From Carallia brachiata (Eukaryota > Streptophyta > Magnoliopsida > Malpighiales > Rhizophoraceae): a stretch of 64,000 bases of DNA. A program made the translations under genes and the position numbers. Position 1 is the first letter of the stretch. Each line of letters begins with the position of its first letter. Below the pieces are notes generated by a model. That model saw only the letters and a list, made by a program, of their open reading frames with translations, made no database searches and was not told the origin of the DNA. The stretch lies in contig JADCRB010000068.1 in assembly GCA_021464245.1 (NCBI GenBank), positions 14,113,351 through 14,177,350 on the forward strand, in the 5' to 3' direction. This document shows, one piece after another, positions 24,491-36,238 of this stretch.

Positions 24491-24547
24491 TCTGTTGTTT
24501 TTAGGCTGATCTGTGTTTTTGTACTATATTGGGAAGAATTGATTACA

Positions 24548-24555
24548 ATTTATAG
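24548..24555 (-). promoter_or_regulatory. TATA box of the RLP at 21584-24490
   Basis: The sense strand reads GTGCCTATAAATTGT, about 60 bases before the ATG. The duplicated flank at about 25570 has the corresponding site altered (GTGCCTGTAAATTG). Confidence 0.55.
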
Positions 24556-24599
24556 GCACTCTGTGAAGCGGTATTCTAATTAATTGATTGTGAAATATG

Positions 24600-24830
24600 T
24601 AAGTCAAGAGAGTCTAGACGTAAATTGCGGTGGGAACAAAGCAAGATTTTTACTGTAATAATGCAGAGATTGACAGCGATTTAAATGATAAAATAAAAAT
24701 GGAAAAAATCAAAAAAACATTTTCAATTTTAAAAGGAAAAAAGAAATATGTTTAACAGGTAAAATTAAGACAAGTAACTCATCGATACTTACTGTTCATG
24801 TGTTTTAAGTGAACGAAAAGTTTACAAAAT
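24600..24830 (-). repeat. RLP 5'-flank, unit 2
   Basis: GTCAAGAGAGTCTAGAC, a CTGTAATAATGCAGAGATTGA segment, a poly-A segment and GATACTTACTGTTCATGTG, in the same order as units at 8605, 24885 and 25596. It forms the upstream region of the long RLP. Confidence 0.75.
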
Positions 24831-24884
24831 ATTCCTACCATCCGATATTTAACTTACACAATAAAAATCTTGCTTTGTTCAGGT

Positions 24885-25090
24885 CAAGAGAGTCCAGACA
24901 TAAATTATGGTTGGGACAAAATCTGGATTTTTACAGTAATAATAATGCAGAGATTGATAGAGATTTCAGTGATTGGGGAAAAAAAAAAACATTTTCAAAT
25001 TTGAAAGGATAAAGAAGTTTTCGGCAGGTAAAATGAAGAGAAATAACTAACGATACTTACTGTTCCATGTTCATGTGCCTAAGAGAACTA
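24885..25090 (-). repeat. RLP 5'-flank, unit 3
   Basis: Direct repeat of unit 2 (GTCAAGAGAGTCCAGAC to GATACTTACTGTTCCATG) about 285 bases away, giving a tandem upstream duplication. Confidence 0.75.
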
Positions 25091-25389
25091 AAAAATTATA
25101 AAATTTTTGTTACCGTGAGACATTTGAAACACCTAAAAAATTCAATAGTTAGCAAAAACTGAAAAATTGCTCACATATGTCTGCACATTTTTTCTGATTA
25201 AGTCATATATAAAGGATAGGCCCTTTAGACGTGATGAGATGTGATATTGCCATCTAGTTAAGGGAATTAGCATTCATCCAAGTATTTTACACGAAGACAA
25301 AAGAATAGGGACCAATAAGAACTATTGGCATAATAGGTTCATTCTATTATTTATTACTTGCATAAAAGGGCAGTAACGTTGCCTTGAAG

Positions 25390-25503
25390 TCAAGGACACA
25401 ATGAAAATGAGGCGGCTGAAGTAACGGAAACATGAAGAGATGAGGAAAAGAAGAGAAAGAAGCTTAAGATAATGCTTATGGAGAAAAGTGAGGGTGACTT
25501 CAT
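25390..25503 (-). pseudogene. RLP N-terminal (signal peptide) fragment
   Basis: ATG at 25501-25503 gives MKSPSLFSISIILSFFLFFS, then VSVTSAASF, closely matching the signal peptide of the RLP at 24490. The frame continues only into unrelated sequence: no LRR cap or repeats follow. It sits under its own 5' flank (25596-26014). It is the stump of a third RLP copy. Confidence 0.8.
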
Positions 25504-25595
25504 GTTGTTTTTGGCTGATCTGTTTTTGTACTGCTTGTTATTCACAAAAAGTGAGAGTTGACTGCAATTTACAGGCACTCTGTTCACAATGCTCT

Positions 25596-26014
25596 GATCC
25601 CTTGCTCCCCAAATAGGTGAGTCAATCGTAAATTATGGTGGGACAAAGTCTCGATTTATACTGTAATAATAACCCAGAGATTGATAGAGATGTGATGTGA
25701 AACAAAGTTTCTGGATTTGTACTGTAATAATAATGCAAATATTGATAGAGATTTCAACAATGGGGAAAAAAAACATTTTCAGATTTTAATAAAGTGCTTT
25801 GGCCGGTGGAAAGAAGAGAAATAATTAAGAACTTGACTATGTAGAGATGATTAAATATGTGAGAGGTATGCAATTAATCCAATGGTATTTATATATTTTT
25901 TTTGTTTTTTCAAATTCGATATAGTTTTTGCGATTCAATGGTTCAAATTATTATGTGTTCTCCGCTCACCTATGCCCATAAATATTTCCTAAGAATTAAT
26001 GATACTTACTGTTC
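25596..26014 (-). repeat. RLP 5'-flank, unit 4, cut by a Copia LTR
   Basis: CCCCAAATAGGTGAGTCAA, two tandem TGTAATAATAAt/CCCAGAGATTGATAGAGAT words, then AATTAATGATACTTACTGTTC ending exactly where the Copia LTR begins. Confidence 0.7.
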
Positions 26015-27700
26015 TGTTTGGGAAACATTGTAGGATTTTAAGGAGATTGTTGAGATTCATGAAATGAGATCATGTGTGAGAGTCCATGTGTTTTGATGTG
26101 TCTCCCATATTTGATTGATGAAAAGTGTGTGCTTAATTGGATGTGTTTGATTGATGACATGTGGCATGCTTATTTGGAATATTTCATTTCAGTGGATAAT
26201 ATTTGGTTAATGTTGATTGGTTGGTTATATTTGATATACGATGAGTATTCAGCTTATTTAGCTACACATGATTAGTTGAGTGACAACTAGATATGAGTTG
26301 TATGGCTATGTACTGTATAAAATCTTGAATTAGAATATGCCATATTCTTAGAGGTCCTTATCCTTATTTAAATTTGAATGTGTCCTTTTGGTGGAAAAAT
26401 ATTTTAAGTTCAAATTTGAACGTACTAACCATTTGTGGAGGATCTTGTAACTCTTTGTCTTTTTTTATCAATTCGAAAGGTATTGAAGGAGATCATGTGA
26501 GATCTCAAGGAAGAATGGAGATGATGCTTAGAACTTAAAAGTTACAGCAAATTTAGATTGGTTGACCGAACATGTCGTTTGATTTGAAAGCTACAAGAAG
26601 TTCTAGTGAATTTGGCTTGGTCAACCTGATGATGAAGAACATTTCAAGTTGTGGAAGTGAAAAATTCCAGAAAATTTCAGGGCAGTCAACCGAAGGACAA
26701 AGAGAACATGAAGATGAACAAATGTTGCTAAAGTACAAAGTTATAGAAAAGTTGGGTTGATCAACCGAAAGTAAAGAGAAGTTGAAGGCTATAGAGTGCA
26801 AAAGTTACAACGAGTTTTAGTTGGTCGACCAAACAATGCAGAGCTACAAAGTAGAAGAGTTTTAGAAAATTTTGATCGGTCGACCAAAGTTACTGACACG
26901 CTGTGGATTTAAAATTTAAGTTGCTAAAATGTGTCTAACAGCTAGTTGAGTCTCTCTAATGGCTAGTTTAGTCTTGTTTGCCTATAAAAGGTAAGTGCCC
27001 TTGATGACAGATTAAATGAGATGGAGCTAAAAAGAAAAATCAAAGGGAAAAAAGAGAAGTGAAAAAAAAATGTGAAGAAAAATTTGTAAGAACAAGTGCT
27101 CAAGTGAAAAGTGTGATTGTGTGAGTTAAAGTGGTTTAGATCTAAGTGTACTATTGTGTTCAAAGTATTGAGAGTTGTGTGCTCTAAGTGTTGTTGTGAG
27201 CTGTGTGCTCTTTGAGTTGTGAAGTGCTTGGTGCTCAAGCTTGAGAGAAGAACCATTGGGCTCTTAGGGTTAGCTTCAAGGAAACTTGTACTTGAGGTTA
27301 AGGTGCCTTGTGTAAAGGGGTTGTCTTCACCCTTCAAAGGAAGATAATCTAGTGGAAGTGAACGCCCAAGGGAAGAACCTTGGAGAGAGGATGTAGGCTC
27401 CAGATTTGGGCCAAACCACTATAAAAATTGTTGTGCACTCTCTTCTCCTTTTTTCCCTTTTACTTTGCTACTGCTTATACTTATTTGCTGGCATGCTTTG
27501 CGATTGATTGTTACTTAATATTGTGATTACTCGCTTATGTGTGCTTAATATTGTGATTATTTGCTTTGATTGAGTTAGGAGACTATTGAAGATAGCTCAT
27601 AGTTGGTATTGATCTCTTGGGCTAAGTGTGAAGAGGTGTGAGAGTTTGAAATTTAATTAAACCCAATTCACCCCCCTTTGAGTTGCCACTGGGACCAACA
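26015..27700 (+). repeat. Copia 5' LTR, about 1.7 kb
   Basis: Starts TGTTTGGGAAACATTG and ends GGGACCAACA, two bases before the primer site. A TATA box (CCTATAAAAG, 26981-26990) marks U3/R. Six GGTYGACC-type motifs lie 100-420 bases upstream of it (see finding). Confidence 0.75.
26981..26990 (+). promoter_or_regulatory. TATA box of the Copia LTR
   Basis: CCTATAAAAG inside the LTR, with GC-poor flanks and about 720 bases before the LTR end. Confidence 0.6.
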
Positions 27701-27702
27701 CG

Positions 27703-27715
27703 TGGTATCAGAGCC
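27703..27715 (+). other. Primer binding site (initiator tRNA-Met type)
   Basis: TGGTATCAGAGCC, the standard Copia primer binding site, directly after the LTR. Confidence 0.9.
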
Positions 27716-27753
27716 AGACTCATTCATAGGATTACAAACCCTTTAGTAGATCT

Positions 27754-29332
27754 ATGACAACTTTAGCACCTACTTGTTATGCCGAAGGTGGAAACATCCT
27801 TTGGCCACCTATCTTTGATAGTAGTGATTATAACTCATGGAAAGACAAAATGACCACATATATACAATCCCATGACTATGACTTTTGGGAGATTGTTGAG
27901 GATGGACCCATATTAGCCCTAAAACCCACTACGGAAAGTTCTAGTTCTAGTGAGGGACAAATGAGGGGTCTTACTGCTAAAGAAAAGAAGTGCAAAATTC
28001 TTAATTCTAAGGCTTTATATATGCTTCAATGTGGCTTGAGTGTTAAAGAGTATAATAGGGTATCTTCATGCAAAATGGCAAAGGAGATGTGGGATAGACT
28101 CAAGGTTCTATATGAAGGCACATCTTAAGTGAGGGACACCAAAATCAACTTGCTCATGAGGGAATATGAGCTATTTGAGATTAAGAGTGATGAATCCATT
28201 TAAAAAATGTACACAAGATTCACAAATATCATCAATCCATTACAGAATCTTGGAAAGATTATTGACATGTTGAATCTTGTGAAAAAGTTGCTGAGGTCAT
28301 TGCCCGAATCTTGGAGTCATTGACCAAATCTTGGAATCCTAAAGCTATTGCCATCACCGAGTGCAAAGATCTCAACAAGCCAACCATGGTTGAGCTAATT
28401 GGATAATTGCTTACACAAGATATGACATTTACAAGGAAAGTTAGTGAGAAGAAGAAAGGAGTTGCCTTCAAGGCTATCTTATTGAAGAAGGGTAATGAAG
28501 AAGAGGAAGATAAGCCACTTGCACAATAGGATGAAGAGGAGTTTGCTATGCTTATCAAGAGGGTTTCTCAAATTTGGAAGAAAAAGAGGCAAAACAATAG
28601 AAGACCATTCAAGACTGAAAAGGAGAAGGATGAAATTATATGCTATGGCTGCAACAAAATTGGACATATATCTTCTAATTGCCCAAACCAAAAAAAGAAG
28701 GACAAGAAAGAGAAGAGAGAGAGAAAGGGCACTAAGAAGGCATACAAAGTTACATGGGATGATGATAGCGAATTTGACAGTAGCTCAGATGATGTTGGAA
28801 TTAACATTGCATTCATGACACATAATGAGGATGAGGTAACTTCTAACTCTAATACTTCTAACTATGATAACCAAGCATTGCTAGAAGAGCTTTATAATAC
28901 TTTGGCAAGTATGGAAAAGAAATTGAAAGAAATGAATGCCAAGAACAAGAATCTAAATGCTGAAATTGCTTCTAAGAAGCTAGAATATGATTTCTTGAAG
29001 CAAGACAATGGTGCATTAAAGCATGTGCATTGAAGCATGAGAACACGTCATTGTTGGGTGAGATAAAGGAATTTGTTGAGAAAAATAGTGAGTTAGAAAG
29101 TGTTTATAATGAGGAGAGATTACAAAATCTCTTGAGATTACAAAATCTCTTTGATGAAAATATTTCTCTAAAAAAAAAAAGTTTCAAACTTCAAGAATAT
29201 CTCACCAAGTTTGTCAATGGCAAAGACAAACTTGATATGCTCACTATCTTACATTTTCTAATATGTGCTTGCTTACACATGTGCTTAAGTATGAGAAAGT
29301 CAGTTTGCCTATGCTTATGTTGCAATTGTTGA
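27754..29332 (+). pseudogene. Degenerate Copia gag gene
   Basis: The first frame (27754-28128) reads MTTLAPTCYAEGGN, then PPIFDSSDYNSWKDKMTTYI, the typical N-terminal gag (UBN2-like) signature, and ends at a premature TAA in EGTS-stop-VRDTKINLLMREYELF. After further stops and frameshifts, 28548-29033 carries the zinc knuckle CYGCNKIGHISSNC (CX2CX4HX4C, about 28640-28681), then a lysine-rich and coiled-coil-prone C-terminus. Gag would package the RNA in the virus-like particle; this copy is dead. Confidence 0.85.
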
Positions 29333-29339
29333 TAAGAGC

Positions 29340-32300
29340 ACACATTGAAAAAGTTAGAACTTTTCTATACGGGATGCAACTGAAACAAAAAAAAGTGCCG
29401 TTGGCTTTTTAGATCATAGAGAGCTCTTAATTGTTAAATTTAGTATTGTTAAATATATGAAATTTTAAAAATAAAATAAATTAACCATGTCTGTTATAGT
29501 CATTTTACATTCTAATAACTCTTCTAACAACAATTTTACCAAACAAATAAAAATTTAAAATGATTTTTTCTGCAGCATTTTCCTCACATTCGCCAAACAT
29601 CATGCAACTTTAAGTAACAGAATTTTTTTTTTCAACACTTTTGTTCATAATATTTGTATTCGCAGCAATTTATCTCATAATATTACCAAACAGGACTTGA
29701 ATCTTTGTACGAAATTGCCTTCCTAAATACTAGAATATAAATGGATATAGAGAGAATGAAAGCATCTATGAAATAAGTTAAAAAGTATAAAAATGTAGAA
29801 CTAGCAAAAGACTTTCATGGTACCCTTTTTTTTTTCTATTACGACGTAGCTATCTTACAGCGAAAAAAAGGATAGATTAATTTAGATTGAGAGAGACTTA
29901 AATAGACTTTTATTTTTTTTTTTTTTAAAAAAATTTATGAGTAACTCTTTAGTTACCATATATTATTAACAAGGAATTAAATAAGTTTCTATTTCTTAAA
30001 TATTTAAAAATTAATAAGTACATAAATTGTTAATTATTTTTCTTTTTTTAAAAAAATTTAAAAAGTTTAATTTTTTTAAAAAGGGGAAATATAAAGATAA
30101 CTAAATTTTGAGTATTTTGTTAGTAAACAAAAAGGAAAACTTGGGAGAAGTTTTTTTTTTATCGTTTAATTCAAGAAATCGCCACGCCATAAAAAGAAAA
30201 TCTTGAAGCTTTCAATTAGCTTCTGCTTTACATATGTAAAATATAGAATATATATACGCACACACAGAGAGATATATACATACTAGTTGCACTGTTTGAA
30301 TTTTTCGGCGAATCGGTTGAGCTTATTAAATTTTAAACTTTTGAGTTTTTCAATTCGATGATTTATTTGATTTTCAAAATATTGAATTCGCATGTCCCAT
30401 ATCTTATTCTTAGAATTAGATTTAAGACTACGTGGATAAACATTTAAATTCTTAAAACTGATAGTGCCATGAGGGACTTTCCACTATTAATTCTGCAAAA
30501 CTTCATATGGAAATATTTCTGGCGACTACAGACGACAGCCAGAAATTAAGTGGTTGAGTGGAAAGGACCTACGGAAATTAATTCAAATTATTTGATGGGG
30601 ACATTAGCAAGTATTAGGTTCTGTTATTTTATTCAAAAAAGTTACATAGGGCTAATTATTGAGAATGTAAGATGCGACATATGTTGTTAAACCAGCAAAT
30701 TGCAATCACAGATTTGTTTTTTTTTATTTTTCCCCTTATTTTCCTAGAAAATTATAAATTTAGTTCTGGCTTGTCAAAAAATCTGACATTTGTATTCGTA
30801 GTCATATGTCCAGGATGCAGATTTTTCCACTCAACGGCTGTACAATGAGAGGATTCATAGACACAAATACGAGACATGGACCCGGAATTGACATTTAAGA
30901 AATTATTAGTTAAAGTAATTAATATAATTGATAAAATAACATATATTGTTCAATTATTATCTCTTTTTACTATCAAACTATTCATCAATATGTTTATCAA
31001 AAAACCTTATTATGTTTATGATTTTTGATAAATTTGAAATTAATTTCATACGTGTGTTTACGACATATCAATTAAAAATATCAAACAATCTTATTAAAAG
31101 TATTTAACATGTTTATTAAATATATTCGACACGCAATTTAAAAATATCTAATATATGTATTTGAATGTTTTTAATTTTTATTATTTTTATTAAACACGTT
31201 ATAGAATGATTGACATGCATTTGAAAAAGTGTCAAACACCGGTTATGTCCACCACGAATAGTCATCATTTTAGAAATATGTGTACGCTAAATAGATTATT
31301 CATAGCCTTCTACCATTTTGGGCCCTAATAGGACCGGTCATTAATGCTTCAACCATGATTTCTAAAGAAGAAATGTCTTTTTTTTTTATAATTCAAAATT
31401 TTTTAAAGCTCAATTACGGAGCCATGTAGTGAGAGTTACGTAAAAAAACGTGCAGTTTATTTAATAACTTATATATTATATATTTAATTCACTAATTTTT
31501 TTACCGGACAACATTTTATCAATATGCGTCTAATTAATGCATTTTTTTTATAAATGTTTATTAAAACAACCTGTACAATTATTATAGAAAAAGTCTTTCC
31601 TCTCTGAAAACGAAAAAAGACGAGGGACCGAGGGCATGCAAAGGGGAGGGGGTCGAAAATGGGGGAGGGTCCTTTATTGGAGTCCCTCCAATTAAGGGTG
31701 TTTAGACCGCAGCCTTACTCGGTTTGAGTATTTGCAAAATTTCCACGCCTCCTATTCTTTTTCCTCATCCCAGAAAGTTATGAAGCAGAGACACATGTTT
31801 TTGGGAGTAGTGTCTATGCCAAACATACGTCAGACATAAACAAGCATCGAATATGATATGAACGCGTGTTTAACATGTTAAAATATATCCGTTAAAAAAA
31901 TTTAAAAAAAATTAGATACAACTCAGACACGTATTGAACATTTCAATAAAATGTTAAGGACATGTTTTAAAAAAATAAATAAAATAAATAAAACGAAAAT
32001 ATAATGATGACTTGTCGGAAATATCTTTGTTTTAAAAAAATATTTAAATAGGATTACGGAGAGAAAGAGGAGATTTGAATTTTTTTTTTCAAGTTGAATG
32101 TTTTATTGTATTAGTACTCAGTGTAGGATTACTGTATTCGTTATCTATGTTGCTGCGTCTGTGTCCATAGAACCAAGCCAAAAAAGTCTTCATCAAGCGC
32201 CCATATTTCCTCGAAATAATTACATGCTCAATCACTAACCCATTCAAATCCAAATGTAGAACTAATAATGTCTTCTTTTTCTTCTCTCTCTTTGTGCCGA

Positions 32301-32340
32301 GGAAACCTGTTTAAAATTTTGCGGATTGCTGGCTTGACTT
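29340..32340. other. AT-rich intergenic DNA with repeat fragments
   Basis: Includes an RLP-cluster flanking block (30480-30850) and fragments resembling CACG-rich TIR elements (31060-31260, 31780-31960). The rest is AT-rich; no gene recognised. Confidence 0.5.
30480..30850. repeat. Dispersed RLP-cluster flanking block, copy D
   Basis: CTTCATATGGAAATATTTCTG, GACCTACGGAAATTAATTCAA, GGGGACATTAGCAAGTATTAGG and GTAGTCATATGTCC...TCCACTCAA pieces, in the order also seen in blocks at 10080, 11370 and 5056. Confidence 0.6.
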
Positions 32341-32346
32341 CCACCG

Positions 32347-32611
32347 TATTAAGGTTAATTCAAATTTGTTTATGATTAAGTTTTAATATTTTAGTAGAAT
32401 TAAAATTAGTTTGTTATATTTTTAGTATTGTAGTCAGAATAGAAATTCTTAGTATCTAGTATATAAAGAGTCTAATGTTTCAGTTTATTGTATGACTGGT
32501 CTGGCTAGTGTGCATATGTTTGAAAGATTTTAAAGTGTGTGTCTATCATAATTATTATGTAGCGTTATTCAGGTTAATAAAAATAGTATTCACTTTAATT
32601 AAGTTTTAACA
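32347..32611 (+). repeat. 5' LTR of the 2.3 kb element
   Basis: 265 bases, from TATTAAGGTTAATTC to TTTTAACA; contains AGTATATAAAGAGTC (TATA). Confidence 0.85.
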
Positions 32612-34370
32612 GTGATATCAGAGTTAATTGAACTCTAGTTCCAACAGTGTTATTAGAGCTTGTCGATCAGGAAGTCACCGCTTGAGTTTCAGATCCAGTT
32701 GATCAAAAATAAGAGCTGATCCCAGAATTGTGTTGAGTTAGTTCGATTCGAGAGCTAAACGAGAAAGAATAGTTGCCACCAAGCGTATAGACAAAGTGAA
32801 GCACCACTGGAAGCAACCACTAGTCACTCCCTGAAAAACTAGTGCGTCTAAAGTAGATATTTAAATCGGGTATTTTATACGCGAAGTTTGATCTTGAATC
32901 TGTGAAAATTTAATTAATAATATGGTCAGGAAGAAGAAGGCAGCAGGAACTTCTTAGAGCAGCTACCAGAGTAGCTAGGCCACCGTAGGCTAGCCACACA
33001 CGCTGCCACTAGTCGTCGGTTTCATCGCCGGCAACTATATCCCCCACCATTGGATGTCGCTCAACCCGAATCCGGCATCCATGCATCGGAAAAGTCCCTG
33101 GAAGGTCACAGATCTAACGAAAATGGAAACTTTTTCACGCTACTTGCCATGTCAGAATCGTGTCATCCAGTTGCCGTCGAAGGTCGAAACCACCATAATC
33201 GGACTCACCGGCCCCCGATCTACCATCCCATGCAACTGACGGGCCTGAAAGACTCGTTGGGATCTGTCGCGGTTGTTTCTTCAATTTCTGTCTTAGGTGC
33301 ATCACCCGCCATTGTTCACCTTCATCCACCCACAGTCGTTCGACTCAAAAGCTGCCGCAAGTGTCTTTGTCTCTGGCCAGAGACTGCTCGCCTTCTGTTG
33401 GCGTTAATCTTCATCGGTGGCCGTATTTTCAAGGGAGGAAGGAGGAGCAGAAAAAAAAAGGTCAGAAAAAGGAATTTTGGGCAATAAATAATAGAAACAG
33501 AAAGGGTCAAAATGAAATTTTTGATGAAAGACAAGAAGAGAATTTTGTCAAGGGGACTTGCATTTTGTCAGGAGGATTTGACAGACGTAAAAAAGAGAAG
33601 AAGTTTGAAGAGATTTGATGATCTAATAATTATGAGTATGAGAAAGAAGAAAATAAAAAAAGAAGAAAAGTAAAAGAAGAAAATAAAAAGTGGAGAACTT
33701 TAATTTCAAGGACAACATTAGAGTAGTGAAGATATGAGGAAGCAATCATGAAGAGAAGGAATATCTGGAGTTGAAGATGAATTCAAGAGTTGAATTGAAT
33801 TTTGAAACTGTCAATAATCCAGAACTAGGAAATGCTCAAATGTGAGGACTTGTGGAGCTGGAGGAAAGGTCGGAGTTAGGGGCATGTTATGTTAAGAGCT
33901 AAAATGCTCCATTCGTTGGGAGCTAAAACTCTTAGTTGAGAGCTAATTATAGCTCAGTTCAATTTTTCCATGTGTGATTGGAAAACAAACAAAGAAGTGG
34001 AGTAAAAGTACTCTACAATTGTTATGTTGCATGTTGTGGAGAATGAAGTCTCAAATCTTATTGAAGGTCGTTTGTCACAAGTTCCTTCAAAGAATGAAGA
34101 ATTGGTCAAACAAAGTCAAAGACTAAGTTGAAATTAGTTAGACTAATTACAAGAATAATTGTTAAGGAAACTCCTAATGATCATGTTGATGATATTTTGA
34201 AAGTTTGTTTGCTGATGATGAACCAATGAGAAGAAAAATCAAGGTTCTAGATGAAGTTATAAAGCTGTTGATGTGATGCAGATTTTGAATATGAAGTTGA
34301 AGTTTGAAGATTCTGTTATGTGGAGCTGACACTATGAATAACTGCACGATTGAATTAGAATTAAGGGGGA

Positions 34371-34623
34371 TATTAAAGTTAATTCAGATTCATTTATAAT
34401 TAGGTTTTAATGTTTTAGTATAATCAAAAATAGTTTATTATGTTTTCATTACTGGAGTCGGAGTAGAAGTTCTTCGCATCTAGTATATAAAGAGTTAAGA
34501 GTTTCAGTTTATTGTGTGACTTGTGTGCATATGTTTGAGAGATTTTAGAGTACGTGCTTCTCATAACTGTTGTTTGGTGTTATTCAGGTTAATAAAAGTG
34601 GTGCTCAGTTTAATTAAGTAACA
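34371..34623 (+). repeat. 3' LTR of the 2.3 kb element
   Basis: 253 bases, from TATTAAAGTTAATTC to AAGTAACA, with the same AGTATATAAAGAGT box. Confidence 0.85.
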
Positions 34624-34663
34624 CACCGTGTTATGGCTTCATTTTCTCAAAGCTTGAAGGATG

Positions 34664-34850
34664 CGAAGTTCCAATTTTCTGTAACAAAGGGTTATCACAG
34701 AAGCCCGAGATTTCCCCATACGAGTAGTTCTAAAATGTGTAAAACCGCTTCCCTCTCAGCAGACGCCCTGTCATATTGTTTTTAGACAATTCAAAAACAG
34801 CAAGCTAGGAGTTCAATTGTTACTTGCCGAGGCATCCTCATATACCTCAT
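34664..34850 (-). pseudogene. RLP C-terminal fragment 1
   Basis: Nucleotide-level match to 21780-21960 of the long RLP: CCC.A.ACGAGT.GTTCT.AAATGTGT, CGCTTCCCTC and TTGTTTT.AGACA..T...A.ACAGCAAG. It covers the last LRR cap and juxtamembrane region. It starts about 40 bases after the 2.3 kb LTR element. No open frame. Confidence 0.7.
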
Positions 34851-34866
34851 CCCTTAAAGACCTGAG

Positions 34867-35070
34867 GACGCAGGAGGTTGTAATCACTAGTGGGCTAGCC
34901 TACGATCAGATCGTCTTCCCGATCATCAAACAGTCCCGTTCGCCTAATTGCCAAAATCACATATTAAATACCTAAATCAAATTCCAAGCGTGAGTCTAAA
35001 CTTTATTGCAAGCACTGAAGTAAAATTTAAAATCTTACGGGATATTAACAAGAGTTTAATTCAACCGAAG
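34867..35070. repeat. RLP-fragment flanking block, copy 1
   Basis: ATCAAACAGTCCCGTTCGCC, TTAAATACCTAAAT, GTCTAAACTTTATTGCAAGCA and GGGATATTAACAAGAGTTTA. The same pieces recur split between 36121-36238 and 37558-37650. Confidence 0.7.
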
Positions 35071-35610
35071 AAGACCCTGAAGCAAAATGAATATTCACTT
35101 GAATCCACGAATATCATTATGCAAAGAGAAGACATTCATTTTTGTTTGGCTTTCCTTTCGGTTCCAAGTGAGTAAGATTTAAATTTACACGTGAAACAAA
35201 AGAATTCAAGTAATTCTGACGTTTTGTTAATTTTAAAAGTTGATGAATTTCTTCACGAACCCACTTGCTAAGTTATGTTGTTTTTGATCTTTTTTAAAAC
35301 TTCTGGTTTTTTTTTTTAGTAGGATGGCATCATCTAATCGTGTTAGCGAGGAAAGCGATAATCGTATGCACAGTACTCAACAAAAATCACTAATCTTTTT
35401 CAAATTGTGCAGGTCGCCGGATTCTTTTAGAACTGTGTAAAGTCAAATATACAATTACCTTCATCCAAAATTTTGACGAAAATTCAAACTCATGATCTAA
35501 AAAAAGAAAAATCTCTAACCACTTGACGGTGGTGGTTTTATTTTTTTTTAAAAGAATACCTCCAACATTATCCTCTATCAAAATTGGTCCTCTCAAGGGA
35601 TAAATACTTA

Positions 35611-35920
35611 CCACTCAAGTTGGTAATCTAACAGTAATTCAGCGTGCCTTCCTCCACCACAATTTGGGTTCAAGTCCTTATGCTATCGTGTGTCCCAAAA
35701 AATGAGGATTTATGCAAATAAGCAGTAGTAGGTTCATGACTCGTTAATATCGTACTCAGATATGAAAAAGGCCCGTTAGATCCAACAGTACTGGAGTGGT
35801 GAATCGGCCTCTTTTGGATGGTTGAATGAGGTAGGACAAGCAGGGTTACTCTGGTCCCAACCCATAAATCTGATGACCGACATACTTACAATTGATCTCC
35901 TCTTACAGTTAAAAAAAAAA
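35611..35920 (+). mobile_element. tRNA-derived SINE, 310 bases, with target site duplication
   Basis: Perfect 14-base duplication GGGATAAATACTTA (35597-35610 and 35921-35934). 5' tRNA-like part with GTTGGTAATCTAACAG and TTTGGGTTCAAGTCC (box B), then a tRNA-unrelated body and a terminal A10 tail. Confidence 0.92.
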
Positions 35921-35939
35921 GGGATAAATACTTAAGGAA

Positions 35940-36110
35940 TACCAAACTTTCTAGAAATACAGTTCTCAAAGTTTGAATTTGATGGATGCACAGTTTCGTA
36001 TTTCAACTATTCTAAAACGTGTCAAATTGTTTCCAATGGTAGTATGAGCCCTCTCAGATTGTTTTCAAACAAGTATGATGTGCTAATTGCCGAGCCATCC
36101 ACAATGAGCC
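35940..36110 (-). pseudogene. RLP C-terminal fragment 2
   Basis: Matches the same RLP segment as 34664-34850 (CTAAAACGTGTCAAATTGTTTCC, GAGCC.TCTCAGATTGTTTTCA). Downstream sequence also follows fragment 1, so both derive from one duplication. Confidence 0.65.
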
Positions 36111-36238
36111 GAAGGAAGTAATGCATGAGGGTCATAATCACGTGTGGGCATGCCTACAAGAATAAGATCATTGTCCCAACTAATCAAACAGTCCCGTTTG
36201 CCTGATTGTAAACTTCACGTCTTAAATACCTAAGTTAT

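Larger units (their letters stand above)
26015..29340 (+). mobile_element. Truncated Ty1/Copia retrotransposon (5' LTR, PBS, degenerate gag)
   Basis: A long 5' LTR (26015-27700), an initiator-Met tRNA primer site (TGGTATCAGAGCC, 27703-27715) and a gag region to about 29335. No protease, integrase, reverse transcriptase or 3' LTR follows. It inserted into an RLP 5' flank. The long LTR suggests the SIRE/Maximus or Tork side of Copia, which is inference. Confidence 0.8.
32347..34623 (+). mobile_element. Complete non-autonomous LTR retrotransposon, 2.3 kb, TSD CACCG
   Basis: LTRs at 32347-32611 and 34371-34623 align end to end. A 5-base duplication CACCG flanks the element exactly (32342-32346 and 34624-34628). 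A primer-site-like TGATATCAGAG follows the left LTR (compare the Copia-type TGGTATCAGAG) and a polypurine tract TTAAGGGGGA (34361-34370) abuts the right LTR. The interior encodes none of the retroviral enzymes. A 145-residue frame (33050-33487) is rich in basic and proline residues and matches nothing I recognise. A large-TRIM or small-LARD type element. Confidence 0.9.
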
